A DNA stretch of 64,000 nt from Arion vulgaris (lineage: Eukaryota; Mollusca; Gastropoda; Stylommatophora; Arionidae), in assembly GCA_020796225.1 (NCBI GenBank), contig CM036754.1, forward strand, positions 39,550,279 through 39,614,278, written 5' to 3'. The translations under genes were made by a program, and so were the position numbers. Shown one piece after another: positions 10,050-21,177 of the stretch; position 1 is the first letter of the stretch; each line of letters begins with the position of its first letter. Under the pieces are notes generated by a model that was not told the DNA's origin, did not search any database, and saw only the letters and a list, made by a program, of their open reading frames with translations.

Positions 10050-12200
10050 TAGTCTGTCCATTAATTCGTAGCACGTTTGAAATTAATTTTCTCGAAAACT
10101 ACCTGTTGGATCTCAGTGATTTTTGCATGCAGCCTTAGAATATCCATGACGCTAAAATAAAGCTAACCAGTAGTTCATAGATGCTACGGATTTTGCACAT
10201 CGGCGAATTCCTTGATCTTTTATGACAATTGCAAATACGGGGGCTCAAATTTTAGATTTTACAGTAATCCCTAGAATTTGTCCATGTCAATTCTATTCAT
10301 AGGTGTATCTCATATTAACTTGATAGGTCAAGTAATTAAGTGTGTTGCCCTTTATGTGCAATCGTGAACTTGGATACAATATGCAACAGTTAGTCCTCCT
10401 CTTCGGTCACCATTAGACCCCAGGGTGTCTTAACTCACCACAAATTGTATGATGGTAGACGCATTTGGATACGTTGCTATTTCTCAGTCTGTAATCAAAA
10501 TATGATTTGTATCATCCCGAATCTGACGATTCCATGAGGTTGATAATTGTTACTGGCTGACAAATTGTAATCCATCTCGGTGCCAGTACTCGTCTTCCTC
10601 TCGGAGCACATGTTCAACACACTTCTTCCAGAACTGCATGTCTATCATTGAGAGGACTCACGTGTCAGAACTTCAACATCACACATTTTAAACGTCCTGT
10701 TCTGTTCCGCAACTTGCCCTTTTACTTAGCCCAGACAAGCTCTATCGGATTGAGCATGATATGGAGGTAGTCGCAAAGACGTGTGGCCGTATTCCCAATG
10801 ATTTTGTCAATATGAAACACCTTTGTCTTATTTGTCATCCTCACCAGGTGCAACAACTCGGGTTTCAAATATGTATCATCGAAGCTGACATTTTCCGTAG
10901 AAGCAAGTCCTAATTTGATATTTTGTATTTGATGAGTTGGTACTTTGTCTTCCGCTGATACTGCGTTGTGATAGGATGCATTATCCATTACCAAGCATGA
11001 TGGTCTGTTTAGAATTGGAAGTAGATCTTTCTCCATCCAGTGCCTGAAAATATGTCTATTCATTTCTGTGTGGTAGTCCCTACCGTCGGTACTTTTGATT
11101 GGAAAATAAGTCCAGCGTCATGGACAAGACCTTCTTCACTACTTCCTGCATGCGTTAGTATAATACGCTGGCCTTTGCTGCTTGGCATTTTTCTTTTCTG
11201 TTCACCGTCTACTGATTGCCATTCTTTAGCATTGGTGTGGTGAGCATTGACCCAGGATTCGTCCAAATATACAATATCATAGCCTTGCCTCCGCCGCTCA
11301 CGGATCTGCCTCAGGTATTTACTTCGGGCAGCAATTAAATGTGGCTTTTCACAAATAATATTCCTGCCGCCTATAGTTTTTCTGAAGGTGAAGCTGGCGG
11401 CTCTTACAATTTTTCATAGAGTACTTTTAGAAATGTCTATGCTGCAATCTGATTGCAGTTTTAATTTCAGTTTCCTGAGAGTAACAAGTTGATTTGTCGC
11501 AAACATTTTCAAGAGCTCCGTCTTATGACATCTATGTCAAAGTCGTCAATTGTTATTTTCCGTCCTTGCTTGACATTAGTGCACTTTGTGTCCTGTTTAA
11601 TCCATCGGGAAAGGATTCTCTATTCAGACCAAGCGCCAGTTGCGCTCGTTTCTCAGGTTTATGAATATCGCAATATAGATGACCTCTCTTAGATTCCTAC
11701 GAAGTGTTGGTATAGTAAAACTGTAACCTTCTGCATTGTTATAAATGTGCAGTTCAGACTCATTATGAATGTGATATCAATGTCAGTTTTGATAAGCCAA
11801 CAAATATGATACAATAGCTTCATACAAATAGCGAGATACGCCTATAACTATACAACGGTATCCCAATTATAACGTCTTATGCTTTCCGCTTTCAAATCGA
11901 CTGGTTAGGTACGGATTTCGTGAAATTGTTGTATACTCGATATTTCTATGTTACCATAATGTATTTTAGAACAACGCGTCTGTGTACCGTAGATCTGTTA
12001 CTATTGTGTACAATCCGGTGAGGTTGATTTTAATATAACCTGAAGAAGAAATATTTCAAACTACATCAAATTTTCTTGGAAAAAAATATTTCTCTAGCGT
12101 CATGGATATTCTAAGGCTGCTTGCAAAAATCACTGAGATCCAACAGGTAGTTTTCGAGAATATCAATTTCAAACGTGCTCACGAATTAATGGACAGACTA
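10050..12200 (-). mobile_element. Tc1/mariner-related DNA transposon with long TIRs
   Basis: About 110 bp at each end are inverted copies, starting TAGTCTGTCCATTAATTCGT and running to ATATCCATGACGCT, with a few mismatches. A TA dinucleotide flanks both ends (10,048-10,049 and 12,201-12,202). The flanks rejoin as CCTAAAC-TA-CATATATG, the exact core of the 66-bp repeat, so the empty site is visible. A broken transposase lies inside on the minus strand. The long spacing in its catalytic triad resembles the DD82E (Sailor) branch; that family name is tentative. Confidence 0.9.
10512..11700 (-). pseudogene. DDE transposase, broken, with ~80-residue D-E spacing
   Basis: In order on the minus strand: an HTH-like N-terminal part, degraded (MFATNQLVTLRKLKLKLQ); IRERRRQGYDIVYLDESWVN with the first acidic residue; KGQRIILTHAG; CLVMDNASYHN with the second; and LNPIELVWAK with the glutamate. 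The gap from VMD to IELV is about 80 residues, far longer than the 34-39 of ordinary Tc1/mariner enzymes. The C-terminus (MQFWKKCVEHVLREEDEYWH, then INLMESSDSG and stop) matches the second copy at 16,690-17,010. Stops and frameshifts near 10,710, 11,060 and 11,420 inactivate it. Confidence 0.85.
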
Positions 12201-12214
12201 TACATATATGTTTT

Positions 12215-12730
12215 TCCACTGCCTTGTTAATTGCCCATACACCCACACCCATACATCAAATACTACATGACTTCATATAAACTCATTGATTCGTTCTAAC
12301 AAGTTTACAATGGGACAACTGGCAATTTGTAAGGTTACTTCTGAATATGTTATATAGGATGGTGAATACTTGCTTTGATATGCGTATTAATACACGGTGT
12401 ATCACAGATACAGCTCACCGAGATATTTTTGTATCGTTTACTGAGATTTATTTGATCAGTGACAGATAATCGATGAATATTAACAAGAAAACATACTGAT
12501 CAATCTGATATACATTGATTGATTAATTGATACATAGAATGACTTCACAAGATAACTAGAAATGCATTTGACTGAATTTCACAGGAAATGTATGGGGGTG
12601 GGGGTGGGGATACCTGTAGAAGATGAAAAGAGAAATATTAGATTCTCACGAGGATGCGCTAAGGAAGGTTGCATACAATAGTGATCAGTGGGTGAGTTAC
12701 ATTTGCTGTTCATTTTTTCATTGGGAACAA
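12215..12730. other. No gene recognised
   Basis: AT-rich sequence to the right of the transposon. No exon or repeat family was identified. Confidence 0.4.
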
Positions 12731-12734
12731 TAAC

Positions 12735-12802
12735 TCCAGTAAGAGTAGTAGCAGCAGCAGCTGTAGTAGCAGTATCTCTCTCTCTCTCTCTCTCTCTCTC
12801 GA
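12735..12802. repeat. (TAG)n and (TC)n microsatellites
   Basis: A short imperfect AGTAGTAGC run is followed by about 12 TC dinucleotides (12,777-12,800). The TC run, read on the minus strand, is the tail of the LINE f fragment next to it. Confidence 0.85.
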
Positions 12803-13010
12803 TTCCGCCTAGACTGATGTACCAAATTTTCTCATGAATTCTGCTGTTGTTATTAGGGACTCGTCCCTCCGTATAGCTTCTCGTTAACTGCGGTATTTTC
12901 TGGCCAGGTTTCGTTTCTCAGGCTTGCTAGCAGTTGGGCAGTCTTGCAGTATGTACTCTGTCGTCTTGTCCGCCTTCTCAAAAGTGGCAGAAACTAGTTG
13001 TACTAATTTT
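12803..13010 (-). pseudogene. LINE f tail
   Basis: The minus strand reads KADKTTEYILQDCPTASKPE and, further down, TTAEFMRKFGTSV and stop. This is the C-terminal segment after the RNase H domain of I/Jockey-like LINEs, with the hallmark EHILQ-CP motif. It ends in a (GA)n tail. Confidence 0.75.
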
Positions 13011-13121
13011 AAATTTGTTGTACGTGTGTGCCTGGAGTCTGTTATGATCGGTACAGAGGTGGAATATATAACAACTTGTTCGCTACGAGACAAACTATGG
13101 TACCTATCTCTGGCGCTGTGT

Positions 13122-13262
13122 GTAGTAGTAGTATGAGTAGTAATAGTAGTAGTACTAGTAGTAGTAGTAGTAGTAGTAAAAGTAGTAGTAGAAGTAATAA
13201 AAGTAGCAGTAGTAGTACTTGTAGAAGTAGTAATAACAACAGCAGTGGTAGTAGTAGTAAAA
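13122..13262. repeat. Imperfect (AGT)n microsatellite
   Basis: About 45 triplets dominated by AGT/GTA. It yields serine-rich frames on one strand and leucine-rich frames on the other, which are not genes. Confidence 0.95.
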
Positions 13263-13269
13263 GCATGAC

Positions 13270-13695
13270 TGGGACATGCCCACTGTCACACCTGTGCTTG
13301 TCACTTACCTATTAACATCAAAGAAACGTGAAGCCATCCTGAACTGTGAAGTCTGCAGAGGTTGTCTCAATATATCCCAGTGAAAGTATGATTCATTCAT
13401 TTTGAATAAAAGTTAATATTCCAGGAAAATCTAAACAAAATCTGAACAAATTATTCGAAAAATGAATAAAATAATAATTGTGTGTATTCGGTATTAGGAA
13501 AACAATATTTACTTCCGGTAGTGCAATCTGTGGCCATCGGCAACATAAGGTCGACTAGCTCAGGCGGGAAATAGAAAATTCATGTTTAATGGGGTCTGGT
13601 TTTTGTATATATTTGATAGAACACTGTATTTTGTTGTTGCAATTTTACACAATTCTATGCGTTCATCGTTATTTATTGATGAAAAATGTAAATAA
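13270..13695. other. No gene recognised
   Basis: AT-rich unique-looking sequence with no supported exon. Confidence 0.4.
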
Positions 13696-13696
13696 A

Positions 13697-14437
13697 ACTG
13701 ATATTCCTAAGCTTCAAACTTAATTTGTAACATAATATTTCTAAGCTTCAAACTTAATTTGTAACATAATATTTCTAAGCTTCAAACTTAATTTGTAACA
13801 TAATATTTCTAAGCTTCAAACTTAATTTGTAACATAATATTTCTAATCTTCAAACTTAATTTGTAACATAATATTTCTAAGCTTCAAACTTAATTTGTAA
13901 CATAATATTTCTAAGCTTCAAACTTAATTTGTAACATAATATTTCTAAGCTTCAAACTGAATTTGTAACATAATATTTCTAAGCTTCAAACTTAATTTGT
14001 AACATAATACTAAGCTTCAGACGAATTTGTAACATATATTTGTTCAAACTTATTTGTAATATAATTTTTAAGCAAACTGAATTTGGTAACATACATATTT
14101 CTAAGCTTCACTAATTTGTAACATAACTATTTCCTAAGCTTCAAACTTGAATTTGTAACATAATATTTCTAAGCTTCAAACTAATTTGTAACATAATATT
14201 TCTAAGCTTCAAACTGAATTTGTAACATAATATTTCTAAGCTTCAAACTGAATTTGTAACATAATATTTCTAAGCTTCAAACTTAATTTGTAACATAATA
14301 TTTCTAAGCTTCAAACTGAATTTGTAACATAATATTTCTAAGCTTCAAACTGAATTTGTAACATAATATTTCTAAGCTTCAAACTGAATTTGTAACATAA
14401 TATTTCTAAGCTTCAAACTGAATTTGTAACATAATAT
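13697..14437. repeat. 34-bp tandem repeat
   Basis: About 21 copies of a 34-bp unit with TTCTAAGCTTCAAACTTAAT and TTGTAACATAATA. Two forms alternate (AACTTAAT and AACTGAAT), the second dominating the right half. Units between about 14,010 and 14,130 carry clustered indels, which may be real decay or consensus errors. Confidence 0.95.
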
Positions 14438-14439
14438 AA

Positions 14440-14657
14440 CCTTGCTTTAGCAAGTTGTGTTGTTTTACATTGAATTCATCTTTATGCAGCAACACTAGAA
14501 TGCCAGGATCATGCGATAGTTGTGACATATTTCGAGAATTTGTACCTGAGGCCGCCGACCGTCTGTTATCGAAGAAGACGATGCAACCAATGAAGACAAT
14601 TGAAATAAAATAAGGAATTGTTATTTGTGGAAGCTTTGCATGAGTTTTCTGCAACAA
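14440..14657 (-). CDS. Possible orphan exon, type II membrane protein N-terminus
   Basis: This open frame begins MLQKTHAKLPQ, then has a hydrophobic stretch ITIPYFISIVFIGCIVFF (about residues 12-29), then a polar stem with RRSAASGTNSRNMSQLSHD and a compact end LVLLHKDEFNVKQH. The short basic N-terminus, single membrane anchor and polar stem is the plan of Golgi glycosyl- or sulfotransferases. The last ~15 codons lie in the 34-bp satellite, so a real exon would stop earlier. No family was recognised, and a chance frame is quite possible. Confidence 0.2.
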
Positions 14658-14935
14658 TTTTTTTTTAAAGTAAAAGAACTCGTTTTATATCACGAAGTAT
14701 ATATGATGTTACGGTTTAGGCCCGTATTTTTCATTGACTGTCGGCACACGATGGGTGATGTGGTTACACCATCACGACGGCCGCCTTTACATCCCAGTGC
14801 TTTTGCTGTTACCCATTTGAGGTTGGGTCGACATGAGAGCTGGTACAGTCGGAAGAAATGCAACGCCCACTGTAGAAATGAACCCGTACCACTAGCACAA
14901 GAAGCGAGCTCACTAACAGCTACACTACTGTGACT
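14658..14935 (-). repeat. tRNA-derived SINE-2
   Basis: The reverse complement starts at the tRNA-like head near 14,930 (GTTAGTGAGCTCGCTTCTTG, with a B-box-like GGTACGGGTTCATTTC). It runs through a CACATCACCCATCGTG block to a T-rich end on the plus strand. Related copies are at 26,857-27,133 and 34,025-34,222. Confidence 0.75.
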
Positions 14936-14956
14936 CTCACTCTGAATATATCTTAC

Positions 14957-15230
14957 TTAAACATGTACTTGAAAAATATTGCTACATTCAGAATAATTTT
15001 CACAACTTTCCACATAATTTGTTTTATCGTCTGAGTTACAGTTTGGAATATCTCCATTGCACTCTCGGGATATGATCATATGTGCTTCGATCTCCTTCAC
15101 AATATCTACAGTTTGGAATATCTCCATTGCACCTCGGATATGATCATAGGCTTGATCTCCTTCACAATATCTCCAACAGCCTCCATCGACCAACCCTACC
15201 AGTTCGATGTCGATTGATGAGCCCACTCAT
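14957..15230 (-). pseudogene. LINE e tail with a 72-bp internal duplication
   Basis: The minus strand reads as a variant of the LINE e C-terminus (QHRTG...LLEIL...RRS). A segment containing TACAGTTTGGAATATCTCCA occurs twice, at about 15,037 and 15,109. It is compared with the longer copy at 32,600-33,030. Confidence 0.6.
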
Positions 15231-15255
15231 ATACCTACTGTGTGCGTGAGAGTAC

Positions 15256-15316
15256 TCAAGAAGAAGATAAGAAGAAGATAAGAAGAAGATAAGAAGAAGA
15301 AGATAAGAAGAAGGTA
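15256..15316. repeat. (AAGAAGATAAG)n microsatellite
   Basis: About five copies of an AAGAAGATAAG-like unit. Confidence 0.85.
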
Positions 15317-15369
15317 AATACTATACTAAAAGAAAGGATCTACGGGCGAAGTAATGACGTCATAAGAGT

Positions 15370-15805
15370 TATCTGTGGTGTAGAGGTTAGGTGCTTGTCT
15401 TTCTTTCCAAAAGTATACGGTTCGCTCCCTCGGGGAGTCATCGGGCATATTTTTTCAGAGATCCCTGATATCAGTGTAGGTGAGATCGAGTTCCTAGTCT
15501 TATCGGAGATAGACGATAAAACTTAGGTCCCACTGTTCAAGATGAGCACGTAAAATAGAGAAGAGCAGGCTGAAAAGCTGCTGTCTGCGCAAAATTCATT
15601 AGAAAAATTTAAAACAAACAAAATTCCTATCAAATATTTTCAACATCATCTAAATTACATCGGGATCCTCGCCAGTGCTACGAAGTTCGTGTATTACCGC
15701 TGGGATCTTCATGTGTAAGAAAGAAAGAGATCGGAGCACAGATAGTAACTCACCGAAGTGCAATGATGATGATGATCCTATCAATCAATCAATCAATCAA
15801 TCAAT
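15370..15805 (+). repeat. tRNA-derived SINE-4, nearly full length
   Basis: The head is GGTGTAGAGGTTAGGTGCTT (A box) with GGTTCGCTCCCTCGGGG (B box). The middle carries GACGATAAAACTTAGGTCCC and AGAAGAGCAGGCTGAAAAGC. The end is ACTCACCGAAGTGCAATGAT followed by (TCAA)n. Other copies: 18,517-18,870 (minus), 21,178-21,895, 35,196-35,598, 60,095-60,260, 60,535-60,885 (minus) and 61,345-61,450. It is the most abundant SINE here. Confidence 0.85.
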
Positions 15806-15814
15806 GTATCTACA

Positions 15815-15955
15815 GGCAAAAATGCTGGGAGTGTTGCACAAAGCCCGAACTTCAGCAACAGTTCTAGTGATCTCATTAAAAATAAGCGTAAGTGATTCGG
15901 TCCGGGTTCGAACCCTTTCAGAACGACAGGTAATGTCTTAATCACTTCGTCATAG
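15815..15955 (-). repeat. SINE-6, partial
   Basis: The reverse complement starts from a tRNA-like head (AGTGATTAAGAC... with GGGTTCGAACCC near 15,904-15,917) and continues through ACTGTTGCTGAAGTTCGGGC. It matches the fuller copy at 61,620-61,868. Confidence 0.65.
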
Positions 15956-15959
15956 AGAC

Positions 15960-16365
15960 CGCACTAGAAGAAAAGTTTGAAGTCTAATAGTGTAGATGGC
16001 GGGGGGAAATCAACTGTAGACAGTTGAAACAGCATTTTGTGACACAACATAAATGTTCTGTTAATGGTAAAAACGAAGCACTAAATCTCTAACCGGCTTA
16101 AAACTCCTACACTGGTAAAAAATACTCGGCTATCTCCGTAAATGTTCGACGATATGAATCAGTCTCGGTAATCCTCTCTTATAAGGGGAAATAAACATAT
16201 CTGCCAGTTACACAATTGTCTTCCCTCACGAGCACCAAGTAAGGATGTGTGAAAACACGAGCGAATGCGAGAGCTAGAAAGACGAGAACTAAACGAGGGT
16301 GAGAAGAATCTGATTGGTTTTCCGTGAATTTCTTGACAATTTGAAAAGGTGGAGCCAATAACTGC
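15960..16365. other. No gene recognised; one shared repeat block
   Basis: The block CTCTTATAAGGGGAAATAAA (about 16,173-16,192) recurs inverted near 21,410-21,430. Nothing else was recognised. Confidence 0.4.
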
Positions 16366-16367
16366 TA

Positions 16368-17418
16368 TAGTGCGTTTCAAAACGTTCGGTCAACGATTGA
16401 CCTCAAATATCTCCATATTCATTGCATGGATGAACGTGATTTTTGCATGTGGTGTTGTATTTCCGATGTCCCAACGATTTTCTAAAATTCAATGTTGCAG
16501 GTAGTGTACTTTTCTTGCAACGGCGAATTCCTTTGATCTTTTCAAACCTAGTAATTATTTGGTGCGGGAAGAAAATAATTTACCGTAAATTTTAAAAATC
16601 ACATATTTTCGGCATAGGCGTATATACAATTCGAATTTTGGAGGGTGAGATAACTCATATTATATAAATCATATAAAGTGTTTACTCACTTATTCCGAGT
16701 CCGATGAGTCTAACATATTGATGACTATTCTTGGCTGCACGAACGACAGTCCATCTTTGTCCCAGTAGTCATTTTCCTCCTTTAAGACATGGTCTTCGCA
16801 TTTACACCAATAATCTATGTCTATCTTCGACATGGCGGCATATGTTAGTTCTTTCATATTGCTTAGCTTGAAAGTTTTATTTTCAGCTGCTACCAGTCCT
16901 TTAGCTTTGGCCCAAATGAGTTCAATTGGGTTTAAGTGTGAATGATAAGGTGGTAGTCTCAAACACACATGACCATGCTGTTGAATCAACTTGTCTGTTT
17001 TCATACCCATTGCATAACAAATCTAGAATACTAAACATTTTGTAATACACCTATGCTCTGAAAACACAAACGGTAAATTGTAACTAAACACACCGGAAGG
17101 ATCATTATACATTTTTTTAAAAGTGCGATAAAGCGATTAAAATAGGGAAAACCACGTGAAAAACGTGCAAGTCGTGGAACTTGCAACATCTCACAAATAT
17201 GAAGGGTAATACTTCTCATTATATGGTTGGCTAAGGAGATGGTCACTTTCATATACTTTACATAAAGAAAATTTTAAACCATACGTTTGTTATTGAGTAA
17301 AAAATATCAACCTCGGGACATTACGATCATTAGATCAGATGCAAAGTTACAATAATTACGGTCAGCGGTTGCAGAGATATTAAATTTTCCCCGCGGAAAA
17401 TCATTTTGAAACGCACTA
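16368..17418 (-). mobile_element. Second Tc1/mariner-related transposon, internally deleted
   Basis: The ends are short inverted repeats, TAGTGCGTTTCAAAA at the left and its complement at the right, with TA on both sides (16,366-16,367 and 17,419-17,420). At 1.05 kb it is half the size of the relative at 10,050-12,200. It keeps only the C-terminal quarter of a related transposase. The TIRs differ in sequence from the first element, so it is a separate family of the same lineage. Confidence 0.85.
16690..17010 (-). pseudogene. DDE transposase C-terminal fragment
   Basis: Reads HVCLRLPPYHSHLNPIELIW with the catalytic glutamate, then DIDYWCKCEDHVLKEENDYW, and ends NMLDSSDSE and stop. The first two acidic residues of the triad are absent, so the copy cannot be active. 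The end aligns with the broken transposase at 10,512-11,700. Confidence 0.85.
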
Positions 17419-17469
17419 TAGTTGGGCCATCGGCTCCATGTTATGTTTGCCTGCTTGTTCAACCAGGGT

Positions 17470-17725
17470 GAAGTTCTGCAATTCAAAACTTAGCTGGGGG
17501 TAACAAGAAGAGACCAGCTTAGAAATGAAGACATTAGGAAAATAAAGTGGGTACAAACATCGGTACTAAACTTCATCAAGAAACAACAAATTAAATCGGC
17601 CACATAAGCAAATTACCAACAGACAGTGCGTCACAAAAAACAAAGTTACTCCGATGCAGTGGATACACGCAAAAGGTGAACAACCTCAGAGATAGCAGAG
17701 GCGATGAAAAAACACTAAAACAGAA
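17470..17725 (+). pseudogene. LINE c tail
   Basis: Degraded frame with [24 protein letters not shown] and LPTDSASQK. The same end is at 31,905-32,240 (plus) and 38,165-38,490 (minus). It corresponds to the region after the reverse transcriptase of RTE-like LINEs. Confidence 0.65.
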
Positions 17726-17728
17726 ATA

Positions 17729-18415
17729 ATGAATATGGGAAGAAAACATAATAAACTAGACATCCATGTCAATGGCATTAAAATAAACCAAATGAAAGAA
17801 TTCAAATACTTAGGAAGCATATTCACAGAAGACGGAAAACTAGATAGAGAGATAGAGACTAGAGTGCAAAAAGCACATGCTGAAACCTACCAGCTAGCCC
17901 CATTGTTAAGGCGCACAAACATTTCACTGACAGCTAAGCAACAGATGATCAACAGCATTTTCGTATCTACTTTGTGTTACCAAACCCAAACATGGACAAT
18001 GAGCAAAGCGCACTCACAAAAAATAACTACATGTGAAATGCGGTGATTGCGAAAAGTTACCAACAACACCAGAAAAGACAAGAGTCACCAACATCAGCAT
18101 AAGAAAGAAAGTTGGCACAGAAGCTTGCTTAAATTGCAAAGAGAAACAAAGAATGAAGTGGTTTGACCACTTAATAAGAATGCATCCAAACTCCACAGTA
18201 TACAGAGTCTTCTACAACAGAACATCAGGAAAGAAGGCGAGAGAAAGACCACGAAAAGATGGTTAGATGGCATAGCAGAATTCTGTCAAAGAGCAAAAAT
18301 AATCACCCAAGCCACCAGAACAGCGCAAGACAAAACAGAAAACCACGACACTGGGCAACAACCCGGTAGCAATGTGACGACAAAAGAAAGAAGAAGAAAA
18401 CCTGTTAAATAATCT
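17729..18415 (+). pseudogene. RTE-like LINE reverse transcriptase C-terminus
   Basis: The first frame has NQMKEFKYLGSIFTEDGKLD then EIETRVQKAHAETYQLAPLL, the thumb-proximal region of RTE/BovB-like enzymes. The frame shifts near 18,040 and continues with KQRMKWFDHLIRMHPNSTVY and KARERPRKDGW. It ends in a GAAGAAGAA-rich tail. Upstream domains (endonuclease, catalytic core) are missing. Confidence 0.8.
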
Positions 18416-18516
18416 ATCATTATTCTGGCGATGTGATGCAAATCATGATTACAGACAAGTAGAAACTTAGATCTGTATGGTTTCTATAAATATATAAATC
18501 ATTTATATATCGATCG

Positions 18517-18870
18517 ATCGATTGATTGGACCATCAACGTTGCACTTTGGCGAATAAGCATATGTGCATCGATTTCTTTCATGCAAAGGAAGATCTCAGC
18601 GGTAGTGTACGAACTTCATAGCACCGGCAAGGGACCTCGTTGAATTGTGAAGATATTAACAGTTTTGTAAGAATTTATTTTAATGAACTTTTTTTTAAAA
18701 ACTTGTATCGACTTTTAACGGCACCAGGCTCGTTTACATGTTTAACGTTAACACTAGATCTCCGTTTTATCGTCCGTCTCTGGTTTTTAAGATCTAAGGA
18801 GACAGATCTCACCTACACTGAGATCAGGATATCTGGACAAATATTCCAATTGCTCTACACAGGATCGAAT
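18517..18870 (-). repeat. SINE-4, minus sense
   Basis: Starts on the plus strand with the tail ATCGATCGATCGATTGATTG, then GTTGCACTTTGGCGAATAA, then the CACCTACACTGAGATCAGGA block. The 5' head lies at about 18,870, immediately before the composite satellite. Confidence 0.7.
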
Positions 18871-18894
18871 ATATATCATTGTACTATATTTAGC

Positions 18895-18905
18895 ATCTAG
18901 CTACC

Positions 18906-18943
<38 letters not shown>

Positions 18944-21133
18944 TTAGCATCTAGCTACCTAACACACACACACACACACACATATATATTTAGCGTCTAG
19001 CTACCTAACATACACACACACACACACATATATATTTAGCATCTAGCTACCTAACATACACACACAAAATATTATTTAGCATCTAGCTCATCTAACATAT
19101 ACACACACACACATATATTATCATTACTACCTAATAACACAAAATTTTAGCATCTAGCTACCTAACATACACACACACACAATATTTAGCATCCTACATA
19201 TCCCCTATTTACATATTTTTACTACAAATCACACACACACATATTTAGCATCTAGCTACCTAACATAACACACACACACACATATTTAGCACAGCTACCT
19301 AAATACACACACACATATATTTAGCATCTAGCTACCTAACATACACACACACACACATATTTAGCATCTAGCTACCTAACACACACACACACAAATATAT
19401 TTAGCATCAGCTACCTAACTACACACACACACATATTTTAGCATCCACACAACATCACACACACACACACTATATTTAGCATCTAGCTACCTAACTACAC
19501 ACACACACACATATTTAGCATCTAGCTACCTAACACACACACACACACATATATTTAGCATCTAGCTACCTAACACACACACACACAAATATATTTAGCA
19601 TCTAGCTACCTAACACACACATACATCACTATATATATATTTAGCATCTAGCTACCTAACACACACACACACACTATATATTCTAGACTATCTCAGCTAC
19701 CTAACACACACACACACATATATATATTAGCATCTAGCTACCTAACACACACACACACATATATATTAGCATCTAGCTACCTAACACACACATATAATAT
19801 TTAGCATCTAGCTACCTAACACACACACACACATATATTTAGCATCTAGCTACCTAACACACACACACATATATATAGCATCTAGCTACCTAACACACAC
19901 ACACACACATATATATTTAGCATCTAGCTACCTAACACACAACACACATATATATTTAGCATCTAGCTACCTAACACACACACACACACATATATATTTA
20001 GCATCTAGCTACCTAACACACACACACACATATATATATTTAGCATCTAGCTACCTAACACACACACATATATATATAGCATCTAGCTACCTAACACACA
20101 CACACACACATATATATTTAGCATCTAGCTACCTAACATACACACACACACATATATATTTAGCATCTAGCTACCTAACACACACACACACATATATATT
20201 TAGCATCTAGCTACCTAACAAACACACACACACACATATATATTTAGCATCTAGCTACCTAACACACACACACACATATATATTTAGCATCTAGCTACCT
20301 AACACACACACACACATATATATTTAGCATCTAGCTACCTAACACACACACACACATATATATTTAGCATCTAGCTACCTAACACACACACACACATATA
20401 TATATTTAGCATCTAGCTACCTAACACACACAATATATATTATTTAGCATCTAGCTACCTAACACACACACACACACTATATATATTTAGCATCTAGCTA
20501 CCTAACATACACACACACACACATATTTAGCATCTAGCTACCTAACACACACACACATATATATTTAGCATCTAGCTACCTAAAACACACACACACATAT
20601 ATATTTAGCATCTAGCTACCTAACAAACACACACACACACATATATATTAGCATCTAGCTACCTAACAACACACACACACATATATATTTAGCATCTAGC
20701 TACCTAACACACACACATATATATTTAGCATCTAGCTACCTAACACACACACACACATATATATTTAGCATCTAGCTACCTAACACACACACACATATAT
20801 TTAGCATCTAGCTACCTAACACACACACACACATATATATTTAGCATCTAGCTACCTAACACACACACACACTATATATATATTTAGCATCTAGCTACCT
20901 AACATCACACAACACACATATATATTTAGCATCTAGCTACCTAACACACACACACACATATATATTTAGCACTCAGCTACCTAACACACACACTATATAT
21001 ATAGCATCTAGCTACCTAACACACACACACACATATATATTAGCATCTAGCTACCTAACATACACACATATATATTTTAGCATCTAGCTACCTAACAACA
21101 CACACACATATATATTTAGCATCTAGCTACCTA

Positions 21134-21165
<32 letters not shown>
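18895..21165. repeat. Composite satellite: (AC)n(AT)n plus a fixed 20-mer
   Basis: About 58-60 units, each TTTAGCATCTAGCTACCTAA followed by a variable (CA)n run and a short (TA)n run; units are mostly 35-44 bp. The 20-mer is nearly invariant over 2.2 kb while the dinucleotide runs vary. Units from 19,070 to 19,460 are ragged. The array ends in (AC)n(AT)n(GT)n, a perfect dinucleotide palindrome at about 21,137-21,182. Confidence 0.97.
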
Positions 21166-21171
<6 letters not shown>

Positions 21172-21177
21172 GTGTGT

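Noticed and set aside
13028..13315. Serine-rich and leucine-rich proteins on opposite strands
   Set aside because: Translation of an (AGT)n microsatellite.
19070..19460. Ragged satellite units as a distinct element
   Set aside because: Scattered single-base losses fit consensus error in low-complexity long reads or simple decay.
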